The notes beneath the pieces were generated by a model, which saw nothing but the letters and a program-made list of their open reading frames with translations, did not search any database and was not told the origin of the DNA. Source: Halonatronum saccharophilum DSM 13868 (lineage in GTDB: Bacteria; Bacillota; Halanaerobiia; Halobacteroidales; Halobacteroidaceae). From it: a stretch of DNA of 64,000 nt. Position numbers and translations under genes: made by a program. The stretch is from contig NZ_KI912097.1 of NCBI RefSeq assembly GCF_000517025.1, positions 252,720-316,719 of the forward strand, given 5' to 3'. Positions 27,625 through 36,635 of this stretch are shown here, piece by piece (position 1 is the first letter of the stretch; each line of letters begins with the position of its first letter).

Positions 27625-28236
27625 TTATACAGTCATTTTAGCAACTATCTTTGCTACATGCTCACCTTGAAAGCGAGCACCTTCTAATTCATTTTCACTA
27701 GGCATCCTACTACCATCACTTCCAGCTATAGTTGTGGCACCATATGGAGATCCACCACTGATCTCATCTATTGTACCTTGCCCCGCAAAAGAATAAGGAA
27801 GCCCTACAATAATCATCCCATGGTGTAGTAGTGTAGTGTGCAAATTCCTGATTGTAGTCTCTTGGCCCCCATGTTGACTAGCTGTACTAACAAAGACGCT
27901 ACCTACCTTACCGATTAAAGCCCCTTCCATCCATAAACTTCCTGTAGTATCCAAAAAATTCTGAACCTGTCCAGCTATATTTCCAAATCTAGTGGGTGTA
28001 CCAATTATAATCCCATCTGCTTCTTTCAAATCATCTAAATTACACTCTGGGATATGAGCGAAATCTTTTTGAGCTTCAAAGGCTCCTATTTCCTTTAAGG
28101 TCTCTTCTGGTATAGCTTCCTCAATTCTACGAAGTTCAGCATTAACTCCTTCTACCTTCTCTACACCTTCAGCAATGGCCTCAGCCATCTTATATACATG
28201 ACCATAAGTTGAATAAAACGGTATTAATATTTTCAT
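27625..28236 (-). CDS. wrbA: NAD(P)H:quinone oxidoreductase WrbA
   Basis: 203-aa flavodoxin-fold FMN enzyme; two-electron reduction of quinones, oxidative-stress protection. Motifs: KILIPFYSTYGHVYKMAEAIAEGV (FMN phosphate loop), GIIIGTPTRFGNIAGQVQNFLD, and FVSTASQHGGQETT near residue 115. ATG with AGGAGGAAGG. Monocistronic with its own terminator. Confidence 0.95.
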   Translation of the reverse strand: MKILIPFYSTYGHVYKMAEAIAEGVEKVEGVNAELRRIEEAIPEETLKEIGAFEAQKDFAHIPECNLDDLKEADGIIIGTPTRFGNIAGQVQNFLDTTGSLWMEGALIGKVGSVFVSTASQHGGQETTIRNLHTTLLHHGMIIVGLPYSFAGQGTIDEISGGSPYGATTIAGSDGSRMPSENELEGARFQGEHVAKIVAKMTV

Positions 28237-28346
28237 TTTCCTTCCTCCTTTTTAATAGTTTTTAATCTATTCATTCTATAATATAAAAACTTAATTATGT
28301 TATTAACTGCTTAAACTAGAAAATAATTATATAATAAATATGAATA

Positions 28347-28382
28347 AAAAGGTTAGCAGATATTAATAACTACTAACCTTTT
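28347..28382 (-). terminator. Terminator after fabI
   Basis: 10-bp stem AAAAGGTTAG/CTAACCTTTT directly after the fabI stop, followed by TATTCATAT on the minus strand. Confidence 0.75.
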
Positions 28383-28389
28383 AGTTGAA

Positions 28390-29163
28390 TTAACCCATTA
28401 TATTATATCCACAGTCCACATGTAAAATCTCTCCACTTACCCCTGAAGAAAGTTCACTTAAAAGATAGAGAGCACTACCTGCTATCTCTTCCTTCTCTAC
28501 CAACCTCTTCATTGGTGCTCTTTGAGAAAAGTCTTTTAATAGTGTTCTAAAATCTCCAATACCACTAGCAGCACGAGTTAATACAGGTCCAGGAGATAAA
28601 GCATTCACCCTAATCTCTCTTTGACCTAAATCCTTGGCCAAGTACCTTACCGATGATTCCAAAGCAGCTTTAGCAACTCCCATTATATTATAATTAGGAA
28701 GAACCTTCTCTCCTCCATAGTAAGTCATCGTTATAGCTGAAGATCCTTCTTTTAAAATAGGAGAGGCTAAGCCTACTGCTTTAACAAAAGAGTATACACT
28801 TATCTCCATTGACCTTATAAAGTTGTCTCGAGAAGTATCTAAATACAAACCTTTTAAATCATCTTTATCAGGACCACCGGCAATAGAGTGAACCAAAAAA
28901 TCCAAACTCCCAAATTCATCTTTTATCCTTTCAAATACATCTTCAAAGTTTTGATCATCTAAAACATTAAGTTCATAATAATGTTTAGACCCTATATCTT
29001 CAAATAAGGGAACTACCTTTTCCTTAACACTCTCATCTTGATAGCTAAAAGCCAGCTCTGCCCCTTGCTCTTTTAACTTCTCTGCTACCTTCCAAGCTAT
29101 AGATTTATCATTTGCAACTCCCATAATTAAGCCTTTCTTACCTTCCATCAACCCCTTTGACAT
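28390..29163 (-). CDS. fabI: Enoyl-ACP reductase I FabI (NADH)
   Basis: 257-aa short-chain-dehydrogenase-type enoyl-ACP reductase. Signatures: KGLIMGVANDKSIAWKVAEKL at the N terminus, HSIAGG in the substrate loop, and the Tyr-x6-Lys pair in YNIMGVAKAALE (about 160-167). ATG after GGGGG. It stands alone, 23 kb from the fab operon that already encodes FabK and a FabK-like protein; no FapR box is evident upstream. Confidence 0.93.
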   Translation of the reverse strand: MSKGLMEGKKGLIMGVANDKSIAWKVAEKLKEQGAELAFSYQDESVKEKVVPLFEDIGSKHYYELNVLDDQNFEDVFERIKDEFGSLDFLVHSIAGGPDKDDLKGLYLDTSRDNFIRSMEISVYSFVKAVGLASPILKEGSSAITMTYYGGEKVLPNYNIMGVAKAALESSVRYLAKDLGQREIRVNALSPGPVLTRAASGIGDFRTLLKDFSQRAPMKRLVEKEEIAGSALYLLSELSSGVSGEILHVDCGYNIMG

Positions 29164-29194
29164 AGTTATACCCCCTAGATTATTAAATCTTTAT

Positions 29195-29396
29195 AGTAAT
29201 AAAGCATATCTTTATTAGCTTCTAGTCTCTAGCTACTGGCTTTTAGCTAAAAATCTTTAAGCCCTACTTTTAACGAAGAAGATTTGGTAATGGATCATAA
29301 GTGATGAGTAATAAGTAAGACCAAAACACTTATTAATATTTAACTAACAAAGAGATCCTGTTTTTTAAGATCTTATCCATTACTGACAACTGATAG
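29195..29396. repeat. GTAATGA-type heptad-armed element, copy D (composite)
   Basis: Fills the gap between the ATP-grasp gene and fabI. Starts with AGTAATAAAG like copies A/E/F, then a second heptad tract of a different type (CTAGTCT, CTAGCTA, CTGGCTT), then the GTAATGA-type heptads (GGTAATG, AGTGATG, AGTAATA) and inverse heptads ending at CTGATAGCTAT beside the next stop codon. It looks like one element inserted in or degraded around another. Confidence 0.7.
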
Positions 29397-30722
29397 CTAT
29401 CTCTTCTCTTTACAGACGAAGTTAGCTAAAGTTACGCATCCTGTTACACTAGCAATAACATTCTCCTTGCTGGCTCTAGTATATATCCCCTTTATTTGTT
29501 CATCATATAGGAAGAGACCTAAAGTATATTTGTAAGGTTTAAATTCTATCTTTTCGCCTTCAAATACTGGCATCTCCAGCTGGGGAACTAAACAAAACTC
29601 TTGAATTAGATGAGTCTTGTCTTCAAGAGCATCAATCCTCTCTCTCCAGACTTTATTACTTGTATCTTTACCTATAGTTACGCCCTCAGCCCCATATAAA
29701 TCCAAAGGCTTTAAAACTAGCCCTTCTCTATTATCTTTAGCATAGGTGAGCAACTCTTTATTATTCGGATCTAGAACTCTTGTATAAGGAATGGTCTTCT
29801 TAATAAATTCCTTCTCTTCTTTATTTAAAAAGCTTATCCTATCCTCATCATGAAGAATAGAGAATAGAACCTTATTATGGATTATTTGAGATCTTATCGG
29901 GCCAACAAGACAGACCTTTCCTTCTTGATAAGCCTTTAGCAAATCACCTATCTCATCATAGTGCTCCATCAAATCCATAGTTACAGCCCGACGATAAATA
30001 AGATCTACTCTAAAATCTCCACTAAACAAAGCTCCTTCTTTATACTCTAAATTCCTTGGGTCAACTATCTTAGCTCTATAACCCCTCTCTTCTATAACCT
30101 TCTTAAAGTGTTCAAACTCCTTTACCATCCCATAACCACTAAAGTCCATAATACCTATATTAGGTCTATCACCTTTAGAGTTGAACTCATTATACTTTCT
30201 AAGAAGAGTGTCAACCCAAGTATCTATAAGTTCCTTATAATCAACATTATAACTTTTAGTCAAAACTTTAACGGCCTCTGCTTCTAAAAAATTTTCTTCT
30301 AAAGTATTTGTCTTTACCATACCTGAAGAACCATCAGCATTTAACTCACAAAATTTAATATCATCTTCACCATAATAAAAAATATCAAATCTAGCCATTG
30401 GAAAGTCTCCAGAGTATCCAGGATCTACAAGAATCAACTCCTCTAACTCCTTAGAAAAGCCAAAGTAACTTCTAAACTCTTTATCCTCCAAATATTGATG
30501 AACTACCTTCTTTAATATCACCTTCAACTTAGAGCTAATTTCTTCAAAAGTTTCTAACTCCTTTTCTTTAAAGAAGAGAGGTCTATATAAGAAAGGAATT
30601 ACCTTCCCACCATAGTAAGCAGGAGAATCTTCTAGCTCTTTGAATATCCTCTCATAATCTTCTTTATACCTATTAGGATTCTCTAATAAAATCTCCTTAT
30701 AATGAGAATAAGGACTATTCAT
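29397..30722 (-). CDS. Glutathionylspermidine-synthase-like circularly permuted ATP-grasp ligase
   Basis: 441 aa. Resembles the GSP_synth/circularly permuted ATP-grasp fold: DIFYYGEDDIKFCELNADGSSGMVKTNTLEENF (acidic metal/ATP site), GIMDFSGYGMVKEFEHF, and DNREGLVLKPLDLYGAEGV near the C terminus. Family members form amide bonds to a peptide carboxylate or amine. The ATG at 30722 is chosen (after AGGAG) and overlaps the glutamate-cysteine ligase stop by 8 bp, so the two are coupled. Likely substrate is gamma-glutamylcysteine, with glycine (a GshB replacement) or an amine as second substrate; this is inference. Confidence 0.75.
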   Translation of the reverse strand: MNSPYSHYKEILLENPNRYKEDYERIFKELEDSPAYYGGKVIPFLYRPLFFKEKELETFEEISSKLKVILKKVVHQYLEDKEFRSYFGFSKELEELILVDPGYSGDFPMARFDIFYYGEDDIKFCELNADGSSGMVKTNTLEENFLEAEAVKVLTKSYNVDYKELIDTWVDTLLRKYNEFNSKGDRPNIGIMDFSGYGMVKEFEHFKKVIEERGYRAKIVDPRNLEYKEGALFSGDFRVDLIYRRAVTMDLMEHYDEIGDLLKAYQEGKVCLVGPIRSQIIHNKVLFSILHDEDRISFLNKEEKEFIKKTIPYTRVLDPNNKELLTYAKDNREGLVLKPLDLYGAEGVTIGKDTSNKVWRERIDALEDKTHLIQEFCLVPQLEMPVFEGEKIEFKPYKYTLGLFLYDEQIKGIYTRASKENVIASVTGCVTLANFVCKEKR

Positions 30723-32022
30723 TCTCTCCTCTCCCCTCAACCAAAAAGTTCATAATATGATCATTTAATGCTCTATCTTCTTTCTTTAGTAAAGCTCTTT
30801 TAACCCTAGTTGCTAAGGTCTCTTCCTTATATATTATATCCTCAAAAGGACTTAAATATCTAATCTCACTTTGCTTCAACCCGCCTTTAGAAATCTTTAC
30901 TAGCTTAGTGGCCATATCCAATATGCTATAATCTCCTATATTTGCCCTTATACCCTTAGCTATGATATCCTCCTTGGCCCTTAGAATATCTTCATAACTA
31001 AGCGGCTTAATCAAATTATAAACTTCATCTAAATTGGGTTGATTATAAAGGATCCCCTTCCAAAAGGCTACCAAACTGAAAGTATAATCTGGCGGTAGGG
31101 AGTCAGCCATTCTAATCTCAATAAATTTCTTGGCCCTAACATCTGGAAAGACCATAGTTAATATATGCTCTAACTCTTCTCTCCCCATCTTCATTTCACT
31201 AAAGATCTCTTTACAACTCTTAGACCCTGTATCTATATACTTCCCATTACTCTTAACTAATATAGGCTCTCTACTCAAAATGTAATCTGCATAGGATTCA
31301 TAACCAAAGTCAGGCTTAAAGGCTTCCTCAATGACTCCAGTTCTATTATTATCAGTGTTGGCCCAGATTAGAGTCCTTAAGGCCTCCCCTTCATATATCT
31401 CACCTTCAAAAACTGGAGAATTATCAAACAAAACAGCTATCAAAGGAGATAAGGCATTTGCTACTCTAAACTTCTTTACAAAATCTATCTCATCTTTATA
31501 ATCAAAGGCCATCTGCAAAGCAGCCGTTCCCTTCATCATATTATGAGCATACTTGCCCTTTGACCCTAGATAGTTAGACATTATCTTGTATCTTCTCTTA
31601 GGATTCCAATCTATATCATCAATTTTGCTCTTCAAATGGTAACCTAAGGTTAATAGTTGATAGCCCTGTTCATCTAATATAGGAACTATATCTTCTAAGA
31701 AACTAAAGTAAATATCCTTTAATTTATCAACGCTATCATAAGGATTAGTCCCTATCTCTAATTGGCCGCCAGGTTCTAAAGTAATATCTGCTCCATTAGA
31801 ATTTAAGCCAATCAACTTATTACCTTCCGTCTGACCTTTCCACCCTTTACCTTTAAGAACATAAAGAATAGATTCAATCCCATTGTTTTGGCTATAATCG
31901 ATAGAAGAAAGACTTTTCTTTTCTATTACAAAGTGTTCCACCTCAATTCCTATCTTCTCATCATTACCTTCACCTTCTTTAAAATAATCTACTAATAACC
32001 TCTTTTGCTCTTTAAAGTCCAT
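30715..32022 (-). CDS. Glutamate-cysteine ligase, plant-type (GCS2 family)
   Basis: 435 aa. ATP-dependent formation of gamma-glutamylcysteine. GCS2 motifs: KIGIEVEHFVIEK (N-terminal Glu site), GADITLEPGGQLEIGTNPY, RRYKIMSNYLGSKGKYAHNMMKGTAALQMAFDY, and FRVANALSPLIAVLFDNSP. The same family includes EgtA of ergothioneine synthesis, so the product need not become glutathione. ATG 32022 with GGGGTG upstream; an in-frame GTG sits just before. Coupled to the ATP-grasp gene and close to glyoxalase genes, pointing to low-molecular-weight thiol metabolism. Confidence 0.88.
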   Translation of the reverse strand: MDFKEQKRLLVDYFKEGEGNDEKIGIEVEHFVIEKKSLSSIDYSQNNGIESILYVLKGKGWKGQTEGNKLIGLNSNGADITLEPGGQLEIGTNPYDSVDKLKDIYFSFLEDIVPILDEQGYQLLTLGYHLKSKIDDIDWNPKRRYKIMSNYLGSKGKYAHNMMKGTAALQMAFDYKDEIDFVKKFRVANALSPLIAVLFDNSPVFEGEIYEGEALRTLIWANTDNNRTGVIEEAFKPDFGYESYADYILSREPILVKSNGKYIDTGSKSCKEIFSEMKMGREELEHILTMVFPDVRAKKFIEIRMADSLPPDYTFSLVAFWKGILYNQPNLDEVYNLIKPLSYEDILRAKEDIIAKGIRANIGDYSILDMATKLVKISKGGLKQSEIRYLSPFEDIIYKEETLATRVKRALLKKEDRALNDHIMNFLVEGRGENE

Positions 32023-32098
32023 CACTTCACCCCATTAACTTAATTAAATAAATTCAACTTTATTATATTCATTTATTATTTTTTATATAATTATCTTT

Positions 32099-32737
32099 TT
32101 AACAAAACTCCTTTAAAATCCTCTGTATTTTAGGATTATTTCTTCTCTCTACTCCCAAAGTACTTTGATCATAATGACCTGGATAAACTACAATATCATC
32201 ATCTAAGGTCAACAATTTACCCTTTACCGATTCTACTAACCTCTCATAGCTTCCTCCGACTAGATCAGTTCTGCCAAGAGAATTCTTAAATAGTGTATCA
32301 CCAGTCAATAATATATTGTGTATTTTAATACAAATACACCCTCCTGTATGACCTGGAGTATGTATAATTTCCAACCTCATTTCACCAAAATTTAATATCT
32401 CTCCATCCTCCAAAGTTTTATCAGCTTCTACACTGACACTGCCTACAGGACGATTGGCCGATAGATTGATTTCAGGATTATTTAAGCCTTCAAAATCTTC
32501 TTTATGTATAAGTACAGGAATATTAAACCTATCCCTAACCTCTTCTAGGGCCAATATATGGTCATAATGATAATGAGTTAAAATGATGGCCTTAAGCTCT
32601 ATACCCTCCTTCTCAATATAATCTATTAACTTATCACCATCATCACCAGGATCAACGATCACCCCTACCTTATTATCATCAGATAAAATATAACAATTAA
32701 CATCACCTACACCTACTACAAACCTCTTTAACTCCAT
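32099..32737 (-). CDS. Metallo-beta-lactamase-fold hydrolase, glyoxalase II-like
   Basis: 212 aa. Di-zinc site motif THYHYDH near residue 55, further ligands in TPGHTGG, LLTGDTLF and YPGHYD. Similar to YcbL/glyoxalase-II-type thioesterases that hydrolyse S-lactoyl thiols. ATG with AAGGAGGG. Directly upstream of the glutamate-cysteine ligase in the same direction (73-bp gap) and divergent from glyoxalase I; the context supports a thiol-dependent methylglyoxal pathway. Confidence 0.88.
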   Translation of the reverse strand: MELKRFVVGVGDVNCYILSDDNKVGVIVDPGDDGDKLIDYIEKEGIELKAIILTHYHYDHILALEEVRDRFNIPVLIHKEDFEGLNNPEINLSANRPVGSVSVEADKTLEDGEILNFGEMRLEIIHTPGHTGGCICIKIHNILLTGDTLFKNSLGRTDLVGGSYERLVESVKGKLLTLDDDIVVYPGHYDQSTLGVERRNNPKIQRILKEFC

Positions 32738-32961
32738 TATATTCCCTCCTTTATTATATATCTATAACTTTAAACTAAATATCACTCTTAACTTATAAGT
32801 AAGACTTAATATTAATATAATAACACTTATGGACTAACTATCAAATAATCTATTTTCAGCCAAAAACTTAAATCACTTATTTTTAGCTAACGTCTATATA
32901 TACTAATATTGATTATATTTACTAATTATATTATAACAGTCCTTTGGCAAATAATAAAGTA

Positions 32962-32990
32962 TTGACAAATAAATATCTAATTAATAAAAT
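32962..32990 (+). promoter_or_regulatory. Promoter of glyoxalase I gene
   Basis: -35 TTGACA, 17-bp spacer, -10 TAAAAT, 31 bp before the start codon; the AAAGGAGGAG ribosome site lies between. Confidence 0.75.
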
Positions 32991-33020
32991 ATAACTAATA
33001 ACAAAAGGAGGAGATATATT

Positions 33021-33410
33021 ATGTCACAAGAGTATAACTTTGTTCATTCATGCATTAGAGTTCTTGATTTAGAAGAGTCTATAGAATTTTATGAAAAGGC
33101 TCTAAACTTAAAGGTATCTAGAAGGAGGGATTTTCCAGAGTATAAATTCACCCTTGTTTATATGAAAAGTAAGTTAGGAGATTTTGAGATTGAGCTTACA
33201 TATAACTATGACAGAGAAGAGGGTTATACAATAGGTGATGGCTATAGCCATATAGCTGTAACTGTTGATGATTTAAAGAAATCTTATCAAAGACACAAGG
33301 AAGCAGGATATAAAGTTGGAGATATTAAAAGTCTAAGTGAAGAAGCAAGTGGAGGATACTACTTCTTAACTGACCCTGACGGCTACAGAACTGAAATTAT
33401 CCAGAAATAA
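33021..33410 (+). CDS. gloA: Glyoxalase I (lactoylglutathione lyase-like VOC protein)
   Basis: 129-aa vicinal-oxygen-chelate enzyme converting the methylglyoxal-thiol hemithioacetal into an S-lactoyl thiol. All four metal ligands are in place: His9, Glu58, His77, Glu125, and the FYEKALNLKVSRRRDFPEYKFTLVYM and HIAVTVDDL blocks match GloA. Divergent from the MBL-fold glyoxalase-II-like gene. The classical cofactor is glutathione; here the neighbouring ligases suggest gamma-glutamylcysteine or a derivative. Confidence 0.92.
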   Translation: MSQEYNFVHSCIRVLDLEESIEFYEKALNLKVSRRRDFPEYKFTLVYMKSKLGDFEIELTYNYDREEGYTIGDGYSHIAVTVDDLKKSYQRHKEAGYKVGDIKSLSEEASGGYYFLTDPDGYRTEIIQK

Positions 33411-33425
33411 TAGTAAGAAAAAACA

Positions 33426-33517
33426 AGCCACTAATTAGGCTAATTTTACGAACCTAAATCAAATCTAACTTAAACCTTTGATTTCTAATTCGTATTTAAT
33501 TAGCATAATTAGTGGCT
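33426..33517. terminator. Long bidirectional inverted repeat / terminator
   Basis: Outer arms AGCCACTAATTA/TAATTAGTGGCT extend imperfectly through GCTAATTTTACGAA/TTCGTATTTAATTAGC, with a nested AAATCAAA/TTTGATTT. It lies between convergent gloA and the transglycosylase gene. Confidence 0.75.
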
Positions 33518-33557
33518 AAAATTTTTATCTAATTTTTAATTATAATAATCCTCTCTT

Positions 33558-34214
33558 CTAGTCCAACTTTAAAAAGAGATTGTCATAGTGCTTTTGAGCA
33601 GAGCTGCCATGATAACTAATTCTCTTTCTATAGTATTTTAAACGTCCCATCGCCTTAAAAAGATAGTTATTATAAAGAATATCCACATCCTTACTGCTAG
33701 CATTACCAAAACCTTGATTATAAGAGACTATAATCTTATTAAGATCATTATCATACTTTCTATAACCTAAACCTATATAATAAACTGCAAGTCTAATCCC
33801 CAAATCTGTGGCATCTAAGACACGCCACTTACTGTACTCTTCCCCAACTAAATCAGATATCCACTTTGCAGTCCTTCTATCCATACTGACTACTCCAATG
33901 CTCATCCCCTCATCATAATCAGATCTAGATACAAAATTAGTCTCTGTTTCGATAATAGCCGTCACCAATAAAGGATCTATAGAGACACCTAACTCTTTGG
34001 AATATCTATCAGACCACTTAATAATCTCTCTAGCATATTCTCTAGCTCTTTGTTTGCTTAATCGTATATTTGTATTGTAAGCTACATTATGGATATACTT
34101 AATCCTATAAGATATATAACTCTCCAAAGTATTATGATCATAAGCCTCTACACTACTAAAATTAGAAAAAGTAAGTACTAATAATAACGAAAATAAAATT
34201 AGTTTATACTTCAC
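33558..34214 (-). CDS. Secreted SLT-type lytic transglycosylase
   Basis: 218 aa. A signal peptide (MKYKLILFSLLLVLTFSNF, cleavage near SVEA-YD) precedes an SLT/lysozyme-like domain with the catalytic Glu in LLVTAIIETETNF, the YNQGFGN motif and a substrate-binding GMSIGVVSMD segment. It would cleave peptidoglycan in the periplasm or wall. GTG start after GGAGGTAGAAC. Promoter with a 16-bp palindrome at the -10 region (34355-34370). Confidence 0.88.
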   Translation of the reverse strand: MKYKLILFSLLLVLTFSNFSSVEAYDHNTLESYISYRIKYIHNVAYNTNIRLSKQRAREYAREIIKWSDRYSKELGVSIDPLLVTAIIETETNFVSRSDYDEGMSIGVVSMDRRTAKWISDLVGEEYSKWRVLDATDLGIRLAVYYIGLGYRKYDNDLNKIIVSYNQGFGNASSKDVDILYNNYLFKAMGRLKYYRKRISYHGSSAQKHYDNLFLKLD

Positions 34215-34354
34215 GTTCTACCTCCATTTCTCTTTTATTTAGATAATAAATACCAGCTAGGTCTTTAAATAAACCTAGAAAATCTAATACTAGAGTTAAT
34301 CAAAAATAAATTTTTTCAAAACCCTAGTACCTTTTTGATAAAAAATGTAAACTA

Positions 34355-34370
34355 ATCCTATATATAGGAT
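34355..34370. promoter_or_regulatory. 16-bp palindrome in the transglycosylase promoter region
   Basis: ATCCTATATATAGGAT, perfect. On the minus strand a TTGAAA -35-like hexamer lies 17 bp before its TATCCT half, so it overlaps the likely -10: a candidate operator. The rest of the 306-bp gap (34215-34520) is AT-rich; before the debranching gene a TCTAAT-ATAGA-ATTAGA repeat lies near 34477-34493. Confidence 0.4.
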
Positions 34371-34520
34371 AATACTTTTTTTCTGATTTTTCAAGCTAAA
34401 TTTTAAAATAATAATCAATGGTGAATTTTAAATTAATTTATCTTTGCTAACTAAAGGTCTTTCTTATCTAATATAGAATTAGATTATAGACTTTAGAAAT
34501 AATTTTAAGGAGGTTTTTGT

Positions 34521-36566
34521 ATGAAAACATATTCAACTACACAATTTCACGAAAATAATAGAGGTCTTCATGATGAGTGGCTTATAACAAATGGACTAGG
34601 TTCCTTTGCTGCCTCTACTACATCGGGAATAAACACCAGAAAATACCACGGACTTCTTGTCTCATCCTTTAACCCACCAGTATATAGAAGGTTAATGGTA
34701 TCTAAACTATCTGAAGAGCTTATTTTAAAAGATACAAAGATCCCTTTAACTAATGATTTAATAAATGATTTAAGCTTAGAACAAAGGAGAGAAAATTTAA
34801 AGGAGATTAACAAAGCAGCCTTTGACAGTAACAAGGAAGCTCTAACTGAAATGAATATTAAAAATTCAAATCCAAATTATAACTCCCTAATATCCTTTAA
34901 TAATTCTCCCTTCCCTACTTATACATACCTTGTTGAAGGTGTTTTAATTGAAAAGTCGATCTTTATGGTCTATAACGAAAATATTACAGTAATTAAATAC
35001 AAGATCCTGGATACAAAAGAAGGGGCTAAATTAAACCTAAGACCTCTTCTTAACTGCAGAGATCACCATAGTCAGAAATTAAAAGATGAGCATAACTATA
35101 AAATCATAGATATTAAAGATAATCTAGTAGAACTTAAATCTGGAGAATATCCTTTAAATATTCTTTGGAATGAGGGCCAATTCACAAAGGACGAAGAATA
35201 TTTTACAGGTATGTATTATCCCTTTGAAACATATAGAGGAGAAAGTGATTTAGATGATCATTATATCCCAGGTAAATTAGAGGTTGATATCTCTACAAAA
35301 AAAGAGATTCTAATCGCCCTATCTACAGATAAAACCAAAGAACTAAAAGGTAAAGAGTGGGAAAAGAAGACACTAGAAAGAAGAGAAGAACTATTAAATA
35401 AATATCCTAAGCAAAGAGATGGACTTGTGGATAAGCTAGTATTGGCTGGAGATGCCTTTATTACCTATAGAAAATCTACAGATAAAAAGACAATTATGGC
35501 TGGATACCCTTGGTTTACAGATTGGGGAAGGGATACTATGATCGCTCTACCTGGACTAACATTATCGACTGGTCGTTACGAAGAGGCTAAAGAAATTTTA
35601 ACCACCTTTGCTTTAAGTGTGAAGGATGGATTACTCCCTAATGTATTTGATGATATTTCTGGGGAAGCAGCCCAATACAATACTGTTGATGCTTCTCTTT
35701 GGTTCTTCTATTCTATTAGAGAGTATTATAAGTACACCCAGGATATAGCTTTTATAAAAGAAATCTATCCTAAGCTAAATAATATCCTAGAGAAGCACAA
35801 AAAAGGCACCCTTTATGGTATTAAGATGGATGAAGGTGATGGATTATTAAATGCTGGTGAAAAGGGAGTACAATTAACTTGGATGGATGCAAAGATAGAA
35901 GATTGGGTTGTTACTCCTAGAGATGGTAAGGCTGTCGAAATCAATGCCCTCTGGTATAATGCTCTAGTAATATTTAACGAATTAGGAAGAGATCTAGGAG
36001 AAGAAGAAAAGAATTTAGAGATAATTGAAAAAATCAAAGATAATTTTACAGATGTATTTTGGTATGAAGAAGGCCAATACCTCTATGATTATATAAACAA
36101 AGAAAAGAAGGACTCTTCTTTAAGGCCTAACCAAGTCTTTGTAGTCAGCCTACCTTACTCTCTTCTTGATAAGGATAAGGAGAAGAAGGTTATTGATAAG
36201 GTCTATCAAAAGCTTTATACTCCAGTAGGATTAAGGAGTTTGTCTCCAGATGATTCTAGCTATCATCCTACCTATAAAGGGCGTAGAGCTATAAGAGATG
36301 CTGCTTACCACCAAGGGACCGTATGGGGTTGGCCAATTGGACACTTCTTTGAAGGTTACCTTAAGGTAAATAACTTCTCTAAAGAAGCAAAGAAAAAGGT
36401 TCGAAAGATGTATGAACCCTTTGAAGATCATTTAAACCATTATGGAATAGGATCAATATCAGAAGTCTTTGACGGCGATTACCCTCATGAACCTAGAGGG
36501 TGTCCAGCCCAAGCTTGGTCTGTTTCAGAACTTTTAAGAATTTATGAAAGCTATTTACAAGATTAA
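34521..36566 (+). CDS. Amylo-alpha-1,6-glucosidase / glycogen debranching enzyme (GH133-type)
   Basis: 681 aa. N-terminal GDE domain (about 15-230: WLITNGLGSFAASTTSGINTRKYHGLLVSSF) and C-terminal (alpha/alpha)6 catalytic barrel (about 300-675: YPWFTDWGRDTMIALPGLTL, LTWMDAKIEDWVVTPRDGKAVEINALWYNAL, HQGTVWGWPIGHF). Removes alpha-1,6 branch glucoses from glycogen. Length and motifs are those of bacterial single-function debranching enzymes. ATG with AAGGAGG. Monocistronic, ends in a long terminator. Confidence 0.93.
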   Translation: MKTYSTTQFHENNRGLHDEWLITNGLGSFAASTTSGINTRKYHGLLVSSFNPPVYRRLMVSKLSEELILKDTKIPLTNDLINDLSLEQRRENLKEINKAAFDSNKEALTEMNIKNSNPNYNSLISFNNSPFPTYTYLVEGVLIEKSIFMVYNENITVIKYKILDTKEGAKLNLRPLLNCRDHHSQKLKDEHNYKIIDIKDNLVELKSGEYPLNILWNEGQFTKDEEYFTGMYYPFETYRGESDLDDHYIPGKLEVDISTKKEILIALSTDKTKELKGKEWEKKTLERREELLNKYPKQRDGLVDKLVLAGDAFITYRKSTDKKTIMAGYPWFTDWGRDTMIALPGLTLSTGRYEEAKEILTTFALSVKDGLLPNVFDDISGEAAQYNTVDASLWFFYSIREYYKYTQDIAFIKEIYPKLNNILEKHKKGTLYGIKMDEGDGLLNAGEKGVQLTWMDAKIEDWVVTPRDGKAVEINALWYNALVIFNELGRDLGEEEKNLEIIEKIKDNFTDVFWYEEGQYLYDYINKEKKDSSLRPNQVFVVSLPYSLLDKDKEKKVIDKVYQKLYTPVGLRSLSPDDSSYHPTYKGRRAIRDAAYHQGTVWGWPIGHFFEGYLKVNNFSKEAKKKVRKMYEPFEDHLNHYGIGSISEVFDGDYPHEPRGCPAQAWSVSELLRIYESYLQD

Positions 36567-36576
36567 ATTGCTATAA

Positions 36577-36620
36577 AAAAGTGTTAGTTAAAGATCAATT
36601 GATCTTCAACTAACACTTTT
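36577..36620. terminator. Bidirectional terminator
   Basis: 44-bp near-perfect palindrome (AAAAGTGTTAGTT arms, AAGATC/GATCTT inner stem) between convergent debranching enzyme and small ORF genes. Confidence 0.88.
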
Positions 36621-36635
36621 GCTTCTTAATTAAAG

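Noticed and set aside
29397..32022. Ergothioneine biosynthesis
   Set aside because: The ligase belongs to a family that includes EgtA, but no EgtB/EgtD/EgtC-like genes are nearby and the pathway normally needs oxygen.
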